Source: a bacterium (GTDB lineage: Bacteria > Bacillota > Clostridia > Lachnospirales > Lachnospiraceae). Taken from it: a stretch of 40,849 nucleotides of DNA. The stretch is taken from contig JAUNJY010000039.1 in the NCBI GenBank assembly GCA_030535455.1, forward strand, positions 1-40,849, written 5' to 3'. The position numbers and the translations under genes are program-made. A model generated the notes under the pieces. That model saw only the letters and a program-made list of their open reading frames with translations, did no database searches and was not told where the DNA came from. Every line of letters begins with the position of its first letter. The stretch's first letter is position 1. This document shows, piece by piece, positions 7,139-14,427 of the stretch.

Positions 7139-8176
7139 TTATTTTGTAGTTTCAACTAAAAGGTTTAAGTAACCAGCAGTATCTGCTAATGTTGCGCCAG
7201 TAATTGCATCAACTGGTTTTTCTTCTGCTGCAAGAGCAGTAACAGCGCTGATTTCCATTCCATTTACATGAGATTGGATTGCGTTGAAGTTGTCTTCGAT
7301 CGCAACTGTAGATTTTGCATGAGAAACCATAAGGTCACTATAGTATTTGTTGTTTACGCGTTTAGAAGCTAAAACCACGCCATCAGCATATCCTGCAGCA
7401 AAATCAGCATCGCTGTTAGGAACGCCTACAACGCCATCTTCGTTTGTGAGGAATTGGAATTCATCGATGTAACTTAAGATTACTTTAGTTCCGTCAGTTA
7501 AAACCGCACCAGTACCGAAAGATTTAGTTCCGTGAGGTTTGCCGTAAGAAACTTTAAGTGTTAAAGCAGAAAGGTCACCGTTATAAGTAGCTGTAGTATC
7601 GCTGTTTTGAGCAGCACGTGCAGCTTCTACGATGCTTCCAACATAGTTAGCAGTATCTGCTAATGTTGCGCCAGATACGGCATCAACAGCTTTTTCATCT
7701 TTCATTAATGTTTCAAGTTCAGCAACAGTTTTTCCAACTGTATGAGCTTGGATAGCATCAAAGTTATCGTTAATTGCTACTGTAGATTTTGCAACAGATT
7801 TCATAAGTTCACTGTAGTAAGCTGTATTTGTACGTTTTGAGCCTAATACGTTTTCTTTTGCAAATCCATCTGCAAAAGCTTCATCGCTATTTGGGACACC
7901 AGTAATGTCCGCATCTGTTCCAAAGAATTGGAATTCATCAAGGTATGCAGAAACGATTGTGTCGTTTTCTACAACTACTGTTGTAAGTGCAAATGATTTT
8001 GTACCGTGAGCAGCAGTATATACTTGTCCAATCTTAAGTGTATGTTCTGTTTTTGCTGCTTCTGGAGAAGCAGTTGCTGTAGATGGTTCGTTTGAAGTTT
8101 TGTTTGCGTCTCCACATGCAATTACGCTTGCACTAAGCATTCCGCAAAGAAGTAATGCTACAATTTTGTTTTTCAT
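7139..8176 (-). CDS. Lipoprotein with two FMN-binding (flavinylated) repeats, PplA-like
   Basis: The product is 345 aa. The signal peptide ends in a lipobox with Cys21 (SVIAC), followed by a Ser/Thr/Ala-rich spacer. Two homologous domains (about 46-190 and 205-345) share HGTKSF, Y(L/I)DEFQF, GVPNSD, SKR.N..YYS, AKSTVAI.DNF.AIQ and GATLADT. Each contains a Dxx(S/T)GAT motif, DAVSGAT (165-171) and DAITGAT (323-329), the signal by which ApbE attaches FMN covalently to the Thr (Thr171 and Thr329 predicted). The two-domain lipoprotein design resembles Listeria PplA of extracellular electron transfer. No apbE, ndh2 or eetAB is in this window. taaggagat precedes the start. Confidence 0.85.
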   Translation of the reverse strand: MKNKIVALLLCGMLSASVIACGDANKTSNEPSTATASPEAAKTEHTLKIGQVYTAAHGTKSFALTTVVVENDTIVSAYLDEFQFFGTDADITGVPNSDEAFADGFAKENVLGSKRTNTAYYSELMKSVAKSTVAINDNFDAIQAHTVGKTVAELETLMKDEKAVDAVSGATLADTANYVGSIVEAARAAQNSDTTATYNGDLSALTLKVSYGKPHGTKSFGTGAVLTDGTKVILSYIDEFQFLTNEDGVVGVPNSDADFAAGYADGVVLASKRVNNKYYSDLMVSHAKSTVAIEDNFNAIQSHVNGMEISAVTALAAEEKPVDAITGATLADTAGYLNLLVETTK

Positions 8177-8228
8177 AAAAAATCTCCTTAGTATTCGTTT
8201 TTTCAGTTATCTGAATGAATGTACTGCC

Positions 8229-8257
8229 AGTATAAGAAAAATGTCGAAGTTTGTCAA
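8229..8257 (-). promoter_or_regulatory. Strong promoter of the flavinylated lipoprotein
   Basis: Read on the minus strand, the -35 is TTGACA (8252-8257) and the -10 is TATACT (8229-8234), separated by exactly 17 nt. Transcription would start about 50 nt before the lipoprotein ATG. Confidence 0.75.
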
Positions 8258-8268
8258 CTGTTTAACAA
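8251..8268. promoter_or_regulatory. Rex-type operator over the lipoprotein -35
   Basis: The sequence TTGTCAACTGTTTAACAA matches the clostridial Rex operator TTGTTAA-N4-TTAACAA at 13 of its 14 specified positions. It overlaps the -35 hexamer of the leftward promoter, the expected place for a repressor. Rex is an NADH/NAD+-sensing repressor that releases DNA when NADH is high. The site is seen in the sequence; the regulator is inferred. Confidence 0.6.
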
Positions 8269-8367
8269 TAAAATGTTATAAAAAATGTAAAATACAGCAT
8301 AAAATAACTGTAAACAGCTATATTATAAACAAAAGTTAAGAGAATATAGATAGAAGTTATGGATTTC

Positions 8368-8385
8368 TTGTTATTGAAATAACAC
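8368..8385. promoter_or_regulatory. Rex-like operator upstream of hcp
   Basis: TTGTTATTGAAATAACAC matches TTGTTAA-N4-TTAACAA at 11 of 14 specified positions and lies 62 nt before the hcp start. With the better site at 8251-8268 it suggests joint redox control of both divergent genes. An HcpR/FNR-type regulator is an alternative. The interval 8269-8447 is otherwise AT-rich with no gene. Confidence 0.45.
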
Positions 8386-8447
8386 AATGTTGGTGGGAAT
8401 AAAAAAATCAGTTAAGAGAGATACTAACGAGAAAATGAGGAAAGAGA

Positions 8448-10133
8448 GTGTTATCAATTATGCCAAATAATATGGATTTAGAGTATCCAATGTTTTGCTA
8501 TCAATGTGAGCAGACTGCAGGAGGAAAGGGATGTACCAAACTAGGGGTCTGTGGTAAGACTCCAGAGGTTGCTAATCTGCAAGACTTATTACTTTTACAA
8601 TGCAAGGGCATTAGCTGCTATGCAAAACAATTTGTAGAACAAGGCGGTCATGTTGATAAAGACATTGTAAGCTTTATTGAAAACTGTCTGTTTACCACAC
8701 TGACCAATGTTAATTTTGATGTAGCAGTACATGTGGAATTATTAAAGGAATCACAACGCATCAAAGATCGACTCAAAGAGAAGTTTGGTAACATTAATAA
8801 TGACACTTTACATGTTACGTATACCTTGCCGGAAGAGAAGACACAGATGCTTCGTGATGCTCCAATGGCAGGAATTATGTATGATAAAAACTTGGACCCA
8901 GATATTCGTTCTTTAAGACAGACTATCATATATGGACTGAAAGGAATTAGTGCATATGGACACCAGGCGAGAGAACTGGGCTATTTTAGCGACCAGGTAG
9001 ATGACTTTTATATCCTTGCCCTAGATGCAGTAACTAACGATGATATGTCCGTTGAAGAGCTAATTCGCTGGACAATGCGTGCCGGAGAGATGTCCATTGA
9101 AGTCATGCAGACATTAGATCAGGCTAATACTGAAGTCTACGACAATCCAAAGGCTGAAAAGGTAAATGTCCATATAAAGAAAGGACCATTTATCATTGTT
9201 TCAGGACATGATTTGAAAGATCTGGATATGTTATTGGAACAGACAGAAGGAAAAGGAATCAATATTTATACTCATGGAGAAATGATCCCATGTCATGGAT
9301 ATCCGGAACTTAAGAAATATAAACATTTGGTAGGTAACTTTGGCGGTGCTTGGCAAGATCAGCAAAAAGAGTTTGATAATATTCCTGGCTGTATCCTTAT
9401 GACGACCAACTGTCTGATGCGACCACGTGACTCTTATAAAGACCGTATTTTTACGACTGCCGTTGTAGGATGGGATGGCGTAAAACATATTCCTTATAAA
9501 GAAAATGGTTACAAAGACTATAGTGAAATCATAAATAAGGCATTAGAACTTGGTGGTTTCCCAGAAGATGAAGAACCTCATGAAATCTTAGTTGGATTTG
9601 GTCATCATGAAACACTGAGCCATGCAAATGAAATTGTTGAAGCAGTAAAGAGCGGAAAGATCAGACACTTCTTCCTGATTGGAGGATGCGATGGTGCAAG
9701 ACCAGGACGTAACTACTACACAGAGTTTGCAAAAATGGTTCCAAAGGATTGTATTATCCTGACACTTGCTTGTGGAAAGTATCGTTTTAATAAATTGGAC
9801 TTTGGAGAAGTTGCCGGATTGCCTCGATTATTAGATGTAGGCCAATGCAACGACTGTTATTCTGCAGTAAGAATTGCAACTGCACTGGCAGATGCCTTTG
9901 GAACGGATGTCAACGGGCTTCCTTTATCAATCATCCTATCCTGGTATGAACAGAAAGCCGTTGCTGATTTGCTAGCCTTATTATCTCTGGGAATTAAAGA
10001 TATTTATCTTGGTCCGGTACTGCCTGCATTTATCAGTCCAAATGTACTTCAATATTTAGTAGATACATTTGGCTTAAAGCAGATCAGTAATGCGGATGAT
10101 GACCTTAAGACATGCTTGCAACAATGTGTTTAA
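8448..10133 (+). CDS. hcp: Hydroxylamine reductase / hybrid-cluster protein
   Basis: The product is 561 aa, cytoplasmic. It reduces hydroxylamine to ammonia in vitro and is implicated in NO/nitrosative stress defence as an NO reductase. An N-terminal Cys set (Cys17, Cys20, Cys29, Cys35; CYQCEQTAGGKGC...VC) binds the cubane. Likely hybrid-cluster ligands follow in order: SGHDL (His), HGEM (Glu), TNC, GGCDG, LACGK, CNDC (Cys) and WYEQKAV (Glu). The GTG start is supported by GAGG 7 nt upstream; ATGs at 8460 and 8472 are alternatives, since family members often begin close to MFCYQCEQ. A cupin gene follows 24 nt later. Upstream is a Rex-like site. Confidence 0.96.
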   Translation: MLSIMPNNMDLEYPMFCYQCEQTAGGKGCTKLGVCGKTPEVANLQDLLLLQCKGISCYAKQFVEQGGHVDKDIVSFIENCLFTTLTNVNFDVAVHVELLKESQRIKDRLKEKFGNINNDTLHVTYTLPEEKTQMLRDAPMAGIMYDKNLDPDIRSLRQTIIYGLKGISAYGHQARELGYFSDQVDDFYILALDAVTNDDMSVEELIRWTMRAGEMSIEVMQTLDQANTEVYDNPKAEKVNVHIKKGPFIIVSGHDLKDLDMLLEQTEGKGINIYTHGEMIPCHGYPELKKYKHLVGNFGGAWQDQQKEFDNIPGCILMTTNCLMRPRDSYKDRIFTTAVVGWDGVKHIPYKENGYKDYSEIINKALELGGFPEDEEPHEILVGFGHHETLSHANEIVEAVKSGKIRHFFLIGGCDGARPGRNYYTEFAKMVPKDCIILTLACGKYRFNKLDFGEVAGLPRLLDVGQCNDCYSAVRIATALADAFGTDVNGLPLSIILSWYEQKAVADLLALLSLGIKDIYLGPVLPAFISPNVLQYLVDTFGLKQISNADDDLKTCLQQCV

Positions 10134-10157
10134 AATAGAGGAAAAGAAGGTAGACAG

Positions 10158-10442
10158 ATGCAGCCGGTAAGTATAAATGCAGTAGAGAGAAGAGAGATAC
10201 TGATACACAACGATCAGTATAAGATGATATGTTTTGTCTTTGAACCTGGAAACGGTCTTCCTAACCATACCCATAATGGTCTGGCGGCAATTCAGGTAGT
10301 CAGTGGATTGGTGGAAATTGGATTTACAGATGGCACCCATCATCTATTAAAGCCGGGCGATGTGCTTGGATTTGATGCGACAATCGAGCATAATGTAATT
10401 GCTAAAGAGACAAGCAAGGTAATCGTAACGATTATTTTCTAG
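10158..10442 (+). CDS. Small single-domain cupin
   Basis: The product is 94 aa, one cupin barrel. The metal-binding motifs are PNHTHNGLAAIQVVSG (His residues plus a turn) and PGDVLGFDATIEHNV (second His). It is 24 nt downstream of hcp, with gaagg before the ATG, and the pair is closed by a terminator, so it is very likely in the hcp operon. Small cupins of this sort often act as metal-binding sensors or accessory factors. A role linked to Hcp (cluster maintenance, or handling of the NO or hydroxylamine product) is inference from position only. Confidence 0.85.
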   Translation: MQPVSINAVERREILIHNDQYKMICFVFEPGNGLPNHTHNGLAAIQVVSGLVEIGFTDGTHHLLKPGDVLGFDATIEHNVIAKETSKVIVTIIF

Positions 10443-10452
10443 TAGAATGATG

Positions 10453-10492
10453 AAAGGGCACTGTATCTTAAGCTGATATAGTGCCCTTTCGA
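10453..10492 (+). terminator. Terminator of the hcp-cupin operon
   Basis: A 15-bp stem with one G-T pair (10453-10467 with 10475-10489) has a 7-nt loop and ends in a short T tract. It begins about 10 nt after the cupin stop codon. Confidence 0.75.
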
Positions 10493-10530
10493 ATTATATA
10501 AGATATTTGGATTTTTTAATTTTTTATTAG

Positions 10531-10566
10531 GACATCTTTATCATATCATGACTTTATAAAGATGTC
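10531..10566. repeat. 11-bp inverted repeat in the racemase upstream region
   Basis: gacatctttat (10531-10541) and ataaagatgtc (10556-10566) pair perfectly around a 14-nt loop. It could be an operator or a relic terminator (a T-rich stretch lies before it on the plus strand). No function can be assigned. Confidence 0.4.
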
Positions 10567-10599
10567 TGTAACATATGGTACGAGAAATATGAATTTTCT

Positions 10600-10627
10600 T
10601 TTCAATTTCTAGAAAACATGGTATAAT
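10600..10627 (+). promoter_or_regulatory. Probable promoter of the racemase gene
   Basis: The -10 is a perfect TATAAT (10622-10627). The -35 is weak (tttcaa at 10600-10605, spacing 16). The transcript would start about 25 nt before the ATG. Confidence 0.45.
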
Positions 10628-10659
10628 CTGCAAAACAACAGGTAATATGGAGGTAGCAT

Positions 10660-11355
10660 ATGAAGACAATCAGTTTGCTTGGTGGTATGAGCTGGGAAAG
10701 CACAACCACATATTATGAACTTATAAATGAAGTGATCAAAGAGCAGTTAGGAGGCTTTCATTCTGCACGATGTATCCTTTTTAGTGTAGATTTTGATGAG
10801 ATTGAGATATGTCAGTCACAGGGAAAATGGGAAGAATGTGGGGAAATCTTATTGGAAGCAGCAAAAAGCTTAGAGAATGCTGGAGCTGATTTTATCCTGA
10901 TCTGCACAAATACCATGCATAAGGTAGTGAAACAAATTCAGGCAGGCATTCATATTCCAATCTTACATATTGCAGATGCAACGGCAGATGAGCTGATAAA
11001 TAACCACATAAAGAAAATTGCATTGCTTGGGACAAAGTATACTATGACACAAGACTTTTATAAGTCTAAACTGGTGGAGCGAGGAATTGAGGTCATGATA
11101 CCAGAGTATTGTGAGATTGAGCGTATCAATGATATAATCTTTAATGAACTTTGCATGGGAAATGTCACTAAGGAGTCGAAACAGGAAGTGCTACACATTA
11201 TGGACTCTCTTTCAAAGAAAGGGGCAGAAGGCGTGATTTTAGGTTGCACTGAGCTTGGATTGCTGATTAAGCAGGCGGATACCGATGTAAGAGTATTTGA
11301 CACCACTCTTATCCATGCTACAAAAGGCGCTCTTTATGCGATTGAAACAAAATAG
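10660..11355 (+). CDS. Aspartate/glutamate racemase family protein
   Basis: The product is 231 aa, PLP-independent. The family interconverts L- and D-amino acids, typically aspartate, using two cysteines as acid and base. Both are present: Cys82 in ICTNTMH and Cys196 in GCTEL. The N terminus KTISLLGGMSWEST is typical of the YgeA/RacD group. A ggaggt sequence precedes the ATG. The substrate cannot be told from sequence, and the family also includes hydantoin and maleate enzymes. The ArsR-type gene starts 19 nt downstream and may be cotranscribed. Confidence 0.9.
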   Translation: MKTISLLGGMSWESTTTYYELINEVIKEQLGGFHSARCILFSVDFDEIEICQSQGKWEECGEILLEAAKSLENAGADFILICTNTMHKVVKQIQAGIHIPILHIADATADELINNHIKKIALLGTKYTMTQDFYKSKLVERGIEVMIPEYCEIERINDIIFNELCMGNVTKESKQEVLHIMDSLSKKGAEGVILGCTELGLLIKQADTDVRVFDTTLIHATKGALYAIETK

Positions 11356-11374
11356 CAGCAAAACAGAAAGAACA

Positions 11375-11674
11375 ATGACCATGACAACCAAACAATTAGC
11401 AAGAATTTATAAGGCATTATCCAACGAAAATCGTCTGGAAATCTACCTTAGCATTTTACAATATGAGCAAAAGGACTTTGATACCGGATGCGACTGCATC
11501 ATAACGGAAATTAGAAACAAGCTATGTATCGGTGCACCGACAATTTCCCACCATCTAAAAGAATTAACAGATGCAGGATTGATCACAACGAAAAAACAGG
11601 GGAAATATTTGATTGCAAAGGTAAATCAGACGGTATTACATGAAATCAGACATCAGTTTGATCAGATAACATAA
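11375..11674 (+). CDS. ArsR/SmtB-family winged-helix regulator
   Basis: The product is 99 aa. A winged-helix DNA-binding fold is evident: RIYKALSNENRLEIYLSIL, recognition helix APTISHHLKELTDAGLI and wing TTKKQGKYLIAKV. The ATG at 11375 (or 11381) is chosen over the upstream in-frame ATG at 11297 inside the racemase gene, because it gives the normal family length. The ribosome binding site is weak (gaaag), suggesting translational coupling. Possible sensor cysteines lie in the GCDC segment (near residues 36-39) and at a later Cys in KLCIG, so metal or redox sensing is conceivable. A nearby inverted repeat at 11747 may be its operator. Confidence 0.88.
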   Translation: MTMTTKQLARIYKALSNENRLEIYLSILQYEQKDFDTGCDCIITEIRNKLCIGAPTISHHLKELTDAGLITTKKQGKYLIAKVNQTVLHEIRHQFDQIT

Positions 11675-11682
11675 GAAATAAG

Positions 11683-11736
11683 TGTCTTCGTTAACAGGCA
11701 GCCAAAGATGGACGTGTCTGTTGAAGGCATTTTTTT
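11683..11736 (+). terminator. Terminator after the ArsR-type gene
   Basis: The stem has two parts separated by a 3-nt bulge (11683-11689 with 11723-11729; 11693-11700 with 11715-11722) and is followed by seven T. It lies 9 nt after the regulator's stop codon. Confidence 0.65.
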
Positions 11737-11746
11737 AATCAGTCAA

Positions 11747-11769
11747 TTCGATAGTTATCGAAGTATAAT
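11747..11769 (+). promoter_or_regulatory. Promoter with an inverted repeat in the spacer
   Basis: A perfect inverted repeat TTCGATA-GT-TATCGAA (11747-11762) lies directly before a consensus -10, TATAAT (11764-11769). The -35 position holds only agtcaa. An operator placed in the spacer would block RNA polymerase, so the downstream flavodoxin/ferredoxin gene is probably repressed by a dimeric regulator, with the adjacent ArsR-type protein the nearest candidate. Confidence 0.5.
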
Positions 11770-11789
11770 AGTATAAGGAGAAGATAATA

Positions 11790-12548
11790 ATGATTTTTTA
11801 TTTTAGTGGAACAGGCAATTCAAAGTATGCAGCAGGGCAGTTGGCGAAAAGCACCAATGAGGAAATGGTGTATATGTCAAAGAAGACGATAGAAGAGGAG
11901 ACAACCTATTGTATCGCTGAAAATGAACGAATTGGGTTTGTATTTCCAATCTACTGGTATGGAGTTCCCAAAATTGTGGAACAGTTTATAAGTAAGCTTA
12001 AGCTAAGTGGGTATAAACAGCAGTATGTGTATGTCTTAGTTACCTATGGGGGCTCCTGTGGCAATACAATGACCCAGATTGCAGGGATACTTGAAAGACA
12101 AGGAATACGTCTGTCTGCCAAGTTCGGGGTAAAGATGGTCGATAACTATGTTCTTATGTATGACTTGCCATCAAAACAAGAGCAGGCAGAGACGCTTGCA
12201 AAAGCAAAGCTTCAGATTGCAGACATTGCGTCAAAAGTAGTAGAAAAGAGTGGGGAAGGGACCTATCACAAAGGAGCCATTGCACCTTTTAGTCCATTGC
12301 TGCAAAAAATCTATAAGCGCGTAGACCATGCTAAGAAGTTTTATGCTACAGACGATTGTACTCGCTGTGGGTTGTGCGAAAAAACCTGTCCAGCGGATGT
12401 GATTACGGTTTCAGAAAATGGTCCAAACTGGAGCGGAGACTGCACTGGATGCTTAAAATGTCTTCATACTTGTCCAAAACAGGCAATTCAGTTTGGAAAG
12501 GGAACCAAAAAGCGAGGACGCTATACATTTCCTGCAATAGTTGAATAA
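11790..12548 (+). CDS. EFR1-type flavodoxin/ferredoxin fusion
   Basis: The product is 252 aa, cytoplasmic, a predicted electron-transfer protein. The N terminus MIFYFSGTGNSKYAA is the FMN phosphate loop of a flavodoxin domain (about residues 1-150). The C-terminal part carries two [4Fe-4S] motifs: Cys190-x2-Cys193-x2-Cys196-x3-Cys200-Pro and Cys218-x2-Cys221-x2-Cys224-x3-Cys228-Pro. The electron donor and acceptor are unknown. It sits alone between a terminator and a promoter, 116 nt after an ArsR-type regulator, with an operator-like repeat over its promoter. aaggaga precedes the ATG. Confidence 0.92.
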   Translation: MIFYFSGTGNSKYAAGQLAKSTNEEMVYMSKKTIEEETTYCIAENERIGFVFPIYWYGVPKIVEQFISKLKLSGYKQQYVYVLVTYGGSCGNTMTQIAGILERQGIRLSAKFGVKMVDNYVLMYDLPSKQEQAETLAKAKLQIADIASKVVEKSGEGTYHKGAIAPFSPLLQKIYKRVDHAKKFYATDDCTRCGLCEKTCPADVITVSENGPNWSGDCTGCLKCLHTCPKQAIQFGKGTKKRGRYTFPAIVE

Positions 12549-12569
12549 TCTTTCACTTTCGTTTATAAT
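12541..12569 (+). promoter_or_regulatory. Promoter of the MutS-like gene
   Basis: TTGAAT (12541-12546) and TATAAT (12564-12569) are separated by exactly 17 nt. The -35 overlaps the stop region of the preceding gene. The same TTGAAT-17-TATAAT pair recurs before mutS at 14290. Confidence 0.55.
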
Positions 12570-12614
12570 AAGGTAATTTAAAAACATTGATTACGACAAA
12601 GGAGAAGCAGCTAT

Positions 12615-14285
12615 ATGGAATTTGTATACTTATTCATTGGACTCTTGCTTCTATTACTGGTTAAGAGCTACTTTGACCAGAAAAAGCATAATGAGGCCAT
12701 CCGGGCAAACATACGAGAAACTTGGGGAAAGGCCCCTTTGGAAGAATACAGCGAAAAGAAAATGGAGTTCTTAAAAGCGTATTATTGTGCAAATCATGAC
12801 AAGGATACAGATCTCGATGATATCACATGGAATGATTTGAATATGGATGAAATCTATAAACTTCTCAATCATACATCCACCAGTATTGGGGAAGAATATC
12901 TATATGCAATGCTACGAAAACTTTCCTTTGACCAGGATGTATTAAACGAACGAGGCAGACTAGCGGACTATTTTAGTACTCATGAGAAGGAACGGGAAGA
13001 GTTACAGTTTGCAATGCGACAATTTGGCAAGTTAAATGAGATTTCTCTCTATGAGTATATCAACCGAACAGATAATATCGAAGTACAGAAACCATGGATG
13101 CATTATGTATATGCCTTATCATTTTTTGCAGCAATTGGATTGATCTTTATTCATCCAGGGCTGGGCGCCATTGCAACATTTGCAGTCCTTGCAAATAACA
13201 TCATTCGTTATAATGCAACAAAAGCAAAAATTGCCGGCTATTTCAATGTATTCTCTTACCTCTTACGAATGATTGAGGGAGTAGAAATGCTTGGAAAGAC
13301 TGAGATGAAAGGGTTAGAAGGCTACACGGATCAGTTACAAAAAGATGCGAAAGCATTTCGTAAGTTTAAGCGTGGAGCAGGCATCGTTTTAGGCGGGCGT
13401 TCGGCAGTAAGCGGATTATCCGAGATCTTCTTAGACTACATCCGTATGATCTTCCATGTTGATATCATCAAGTTTAACAATATGCTTGGAGAGTTACGTA
13501 CTAATAAGCAGGTAGTCAACCGTATGTATGATCAGATCGGGTTATTGGATTCGGCTCTTGCAATTGCATCTTTCCGTGAATTGATGGGAACATATAGCAG
13601 ACCTGAACTTGTTAAGACGACAAAGCCATTTATGGAAGTAACCAATGTATATCATCCACTGATTACCAATCCAGTGAAGAATTCGATTTACCAAAGTAAG
13701 CCAGCGTTAGTAACAGGTTCCAATGCATCTGGTAAATCCACCTTTTTACGTACCGTGGCAATCAATGCAGTATTGGCTCAGACAATTGATACGTCACTTT
13801 CTGACTCCTATAAAGGAAGCTATTTTAAGATATATTCTTCTATGGCGCTTTCGGACAGCCTGTTAAATGGAGAAAGTTACTACATGGCGGAAATCAAATC
13901 ATTAAAGAGAATATTAGATCAGATGAAAAAAGGAACACCAATCCTTTGTTTTGTAGATGAAGTGCTTCGTGGAACCAACACTATCGAGCGTATCAGTGCT
14001 TCTGCTGAAATTCTTAAGAATATTGCAAAGAATAACGTATTATGTATGGCGGCAACCCATGATATCGAGCTTACGAATATTTTAGAGGATGACTATACCA
14101 ATTATCATTTCCAAGAAGAAGTGAAAGAGAATGATGTGTTATTTGATTATAAACTGTATTCTGGAAAGGCTCGATCCAAAAATGCCATTAAACTCCTAGG
14201 TATGATTGGTTACGACCGTAGTATAATTGATGAAGCCAATAAACGTGCCAATACGTTCTTAGAAACTGGCGAATGGACAAAATAA
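12615..14285 (+). CDS. Membrane-anchored MutS-family ATPase
   Basis: The product is 556 aa. The N terminus is a transmembrane segment (residues about 3-17, VYLFIGLLLLLLVKS), and another hydrophobic region lies near residues 165-195 (ALSFFAAIGLIFIHPG and GAIATFAVLANN). The C-terminal third is a MutS-type ABC ATPase: Walker A GSNASGKS (368-375), a signature-like LSDS region, and Walker B ILCFVDEVLRGTN. It lacks the MutS mismatch-reading domain with its Phe-x-Glu. Proteins of this design are known in Firmicutes as MutS-related ATPases of unknown function. It lies 142 nt before mutS but has its own promoter. DNA repair from the membrane is inference. Confidence 0.88.
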   Translation: MEFVYLFIGLLLLLLVKSYFDQKKHNEAIRANIRETWGKAPLEEYSEKKMEFLKAYYCANHDKDTDLDDITWNDLNMDEIYKLLNHTSTSIGEEYLYAMLRKLSFDQDVLNERGRLADYFSTHEKEREELQFAMRQFGKLNEISLYEYINRTDNIEVQKPWMHYVYALSFFAAIGLIFIHPGLGAIATFAVLANNIIRYNATKAKIAGYFNVFSYLLRMIEGVEMLGKTEMKGLEGYTDQLQKDAKAFRKFKRGAGIVLGGRSAVSGLSEIFLDYIRMIFHVDIIKFNNMLGELRTNKQVVNRMYDQIGLLDSALAIASFRELMGTYSRPELVKTTKPFMEVTNVYHPLITNPVKNSIYQSKPALVTGSNASGKSTFLRTVAINAVLAQTIDTSLSDSYKGSYFKIYSSMALSDSLLNGESYYMAEIKSLKRILDQMKKGTPILCFVDEVLRGTNTIERISASAEILKNIAKNNVLCMAATHDIELTNILEDDYTNYHFQEEVKENDVLFDYKLYSGKARSKNAIKLLGMIGYDRSIIDEANKRANTFLETGEWTK

Positions 14286-14289
14286 ATGA

Positions 14290-14356
14290 TTGAATGACAA
14301 TATTATGTGGGTTATAATAGAGAAAGCTGTTTTGGAGAACCATTCCGAGACAGCTT
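14290..14356 (+). promoter_or_regulatory. mutS: Promoter and leader hairpin of the mutS operon
   Basis: TTGAAT (14290-14295), 17 nt, TATAAT (14313-14318). The predicted start, about 14325, coincides with a hairpin (14324-14337 with 14343-14356, 14 bp with G-T pairs), so the mRNA would begin with a 5' stem that could protect it from decay. No T run follows, so it is not an obvious attenuator. Confidence 0.5.
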
Positions 14357-14427
14357 CTTATAATATAAATAATAAATATGTAAATAGAGTCAGTAATATG
14401 ACGTTACGATAGAGAAAGGATCTTTTT

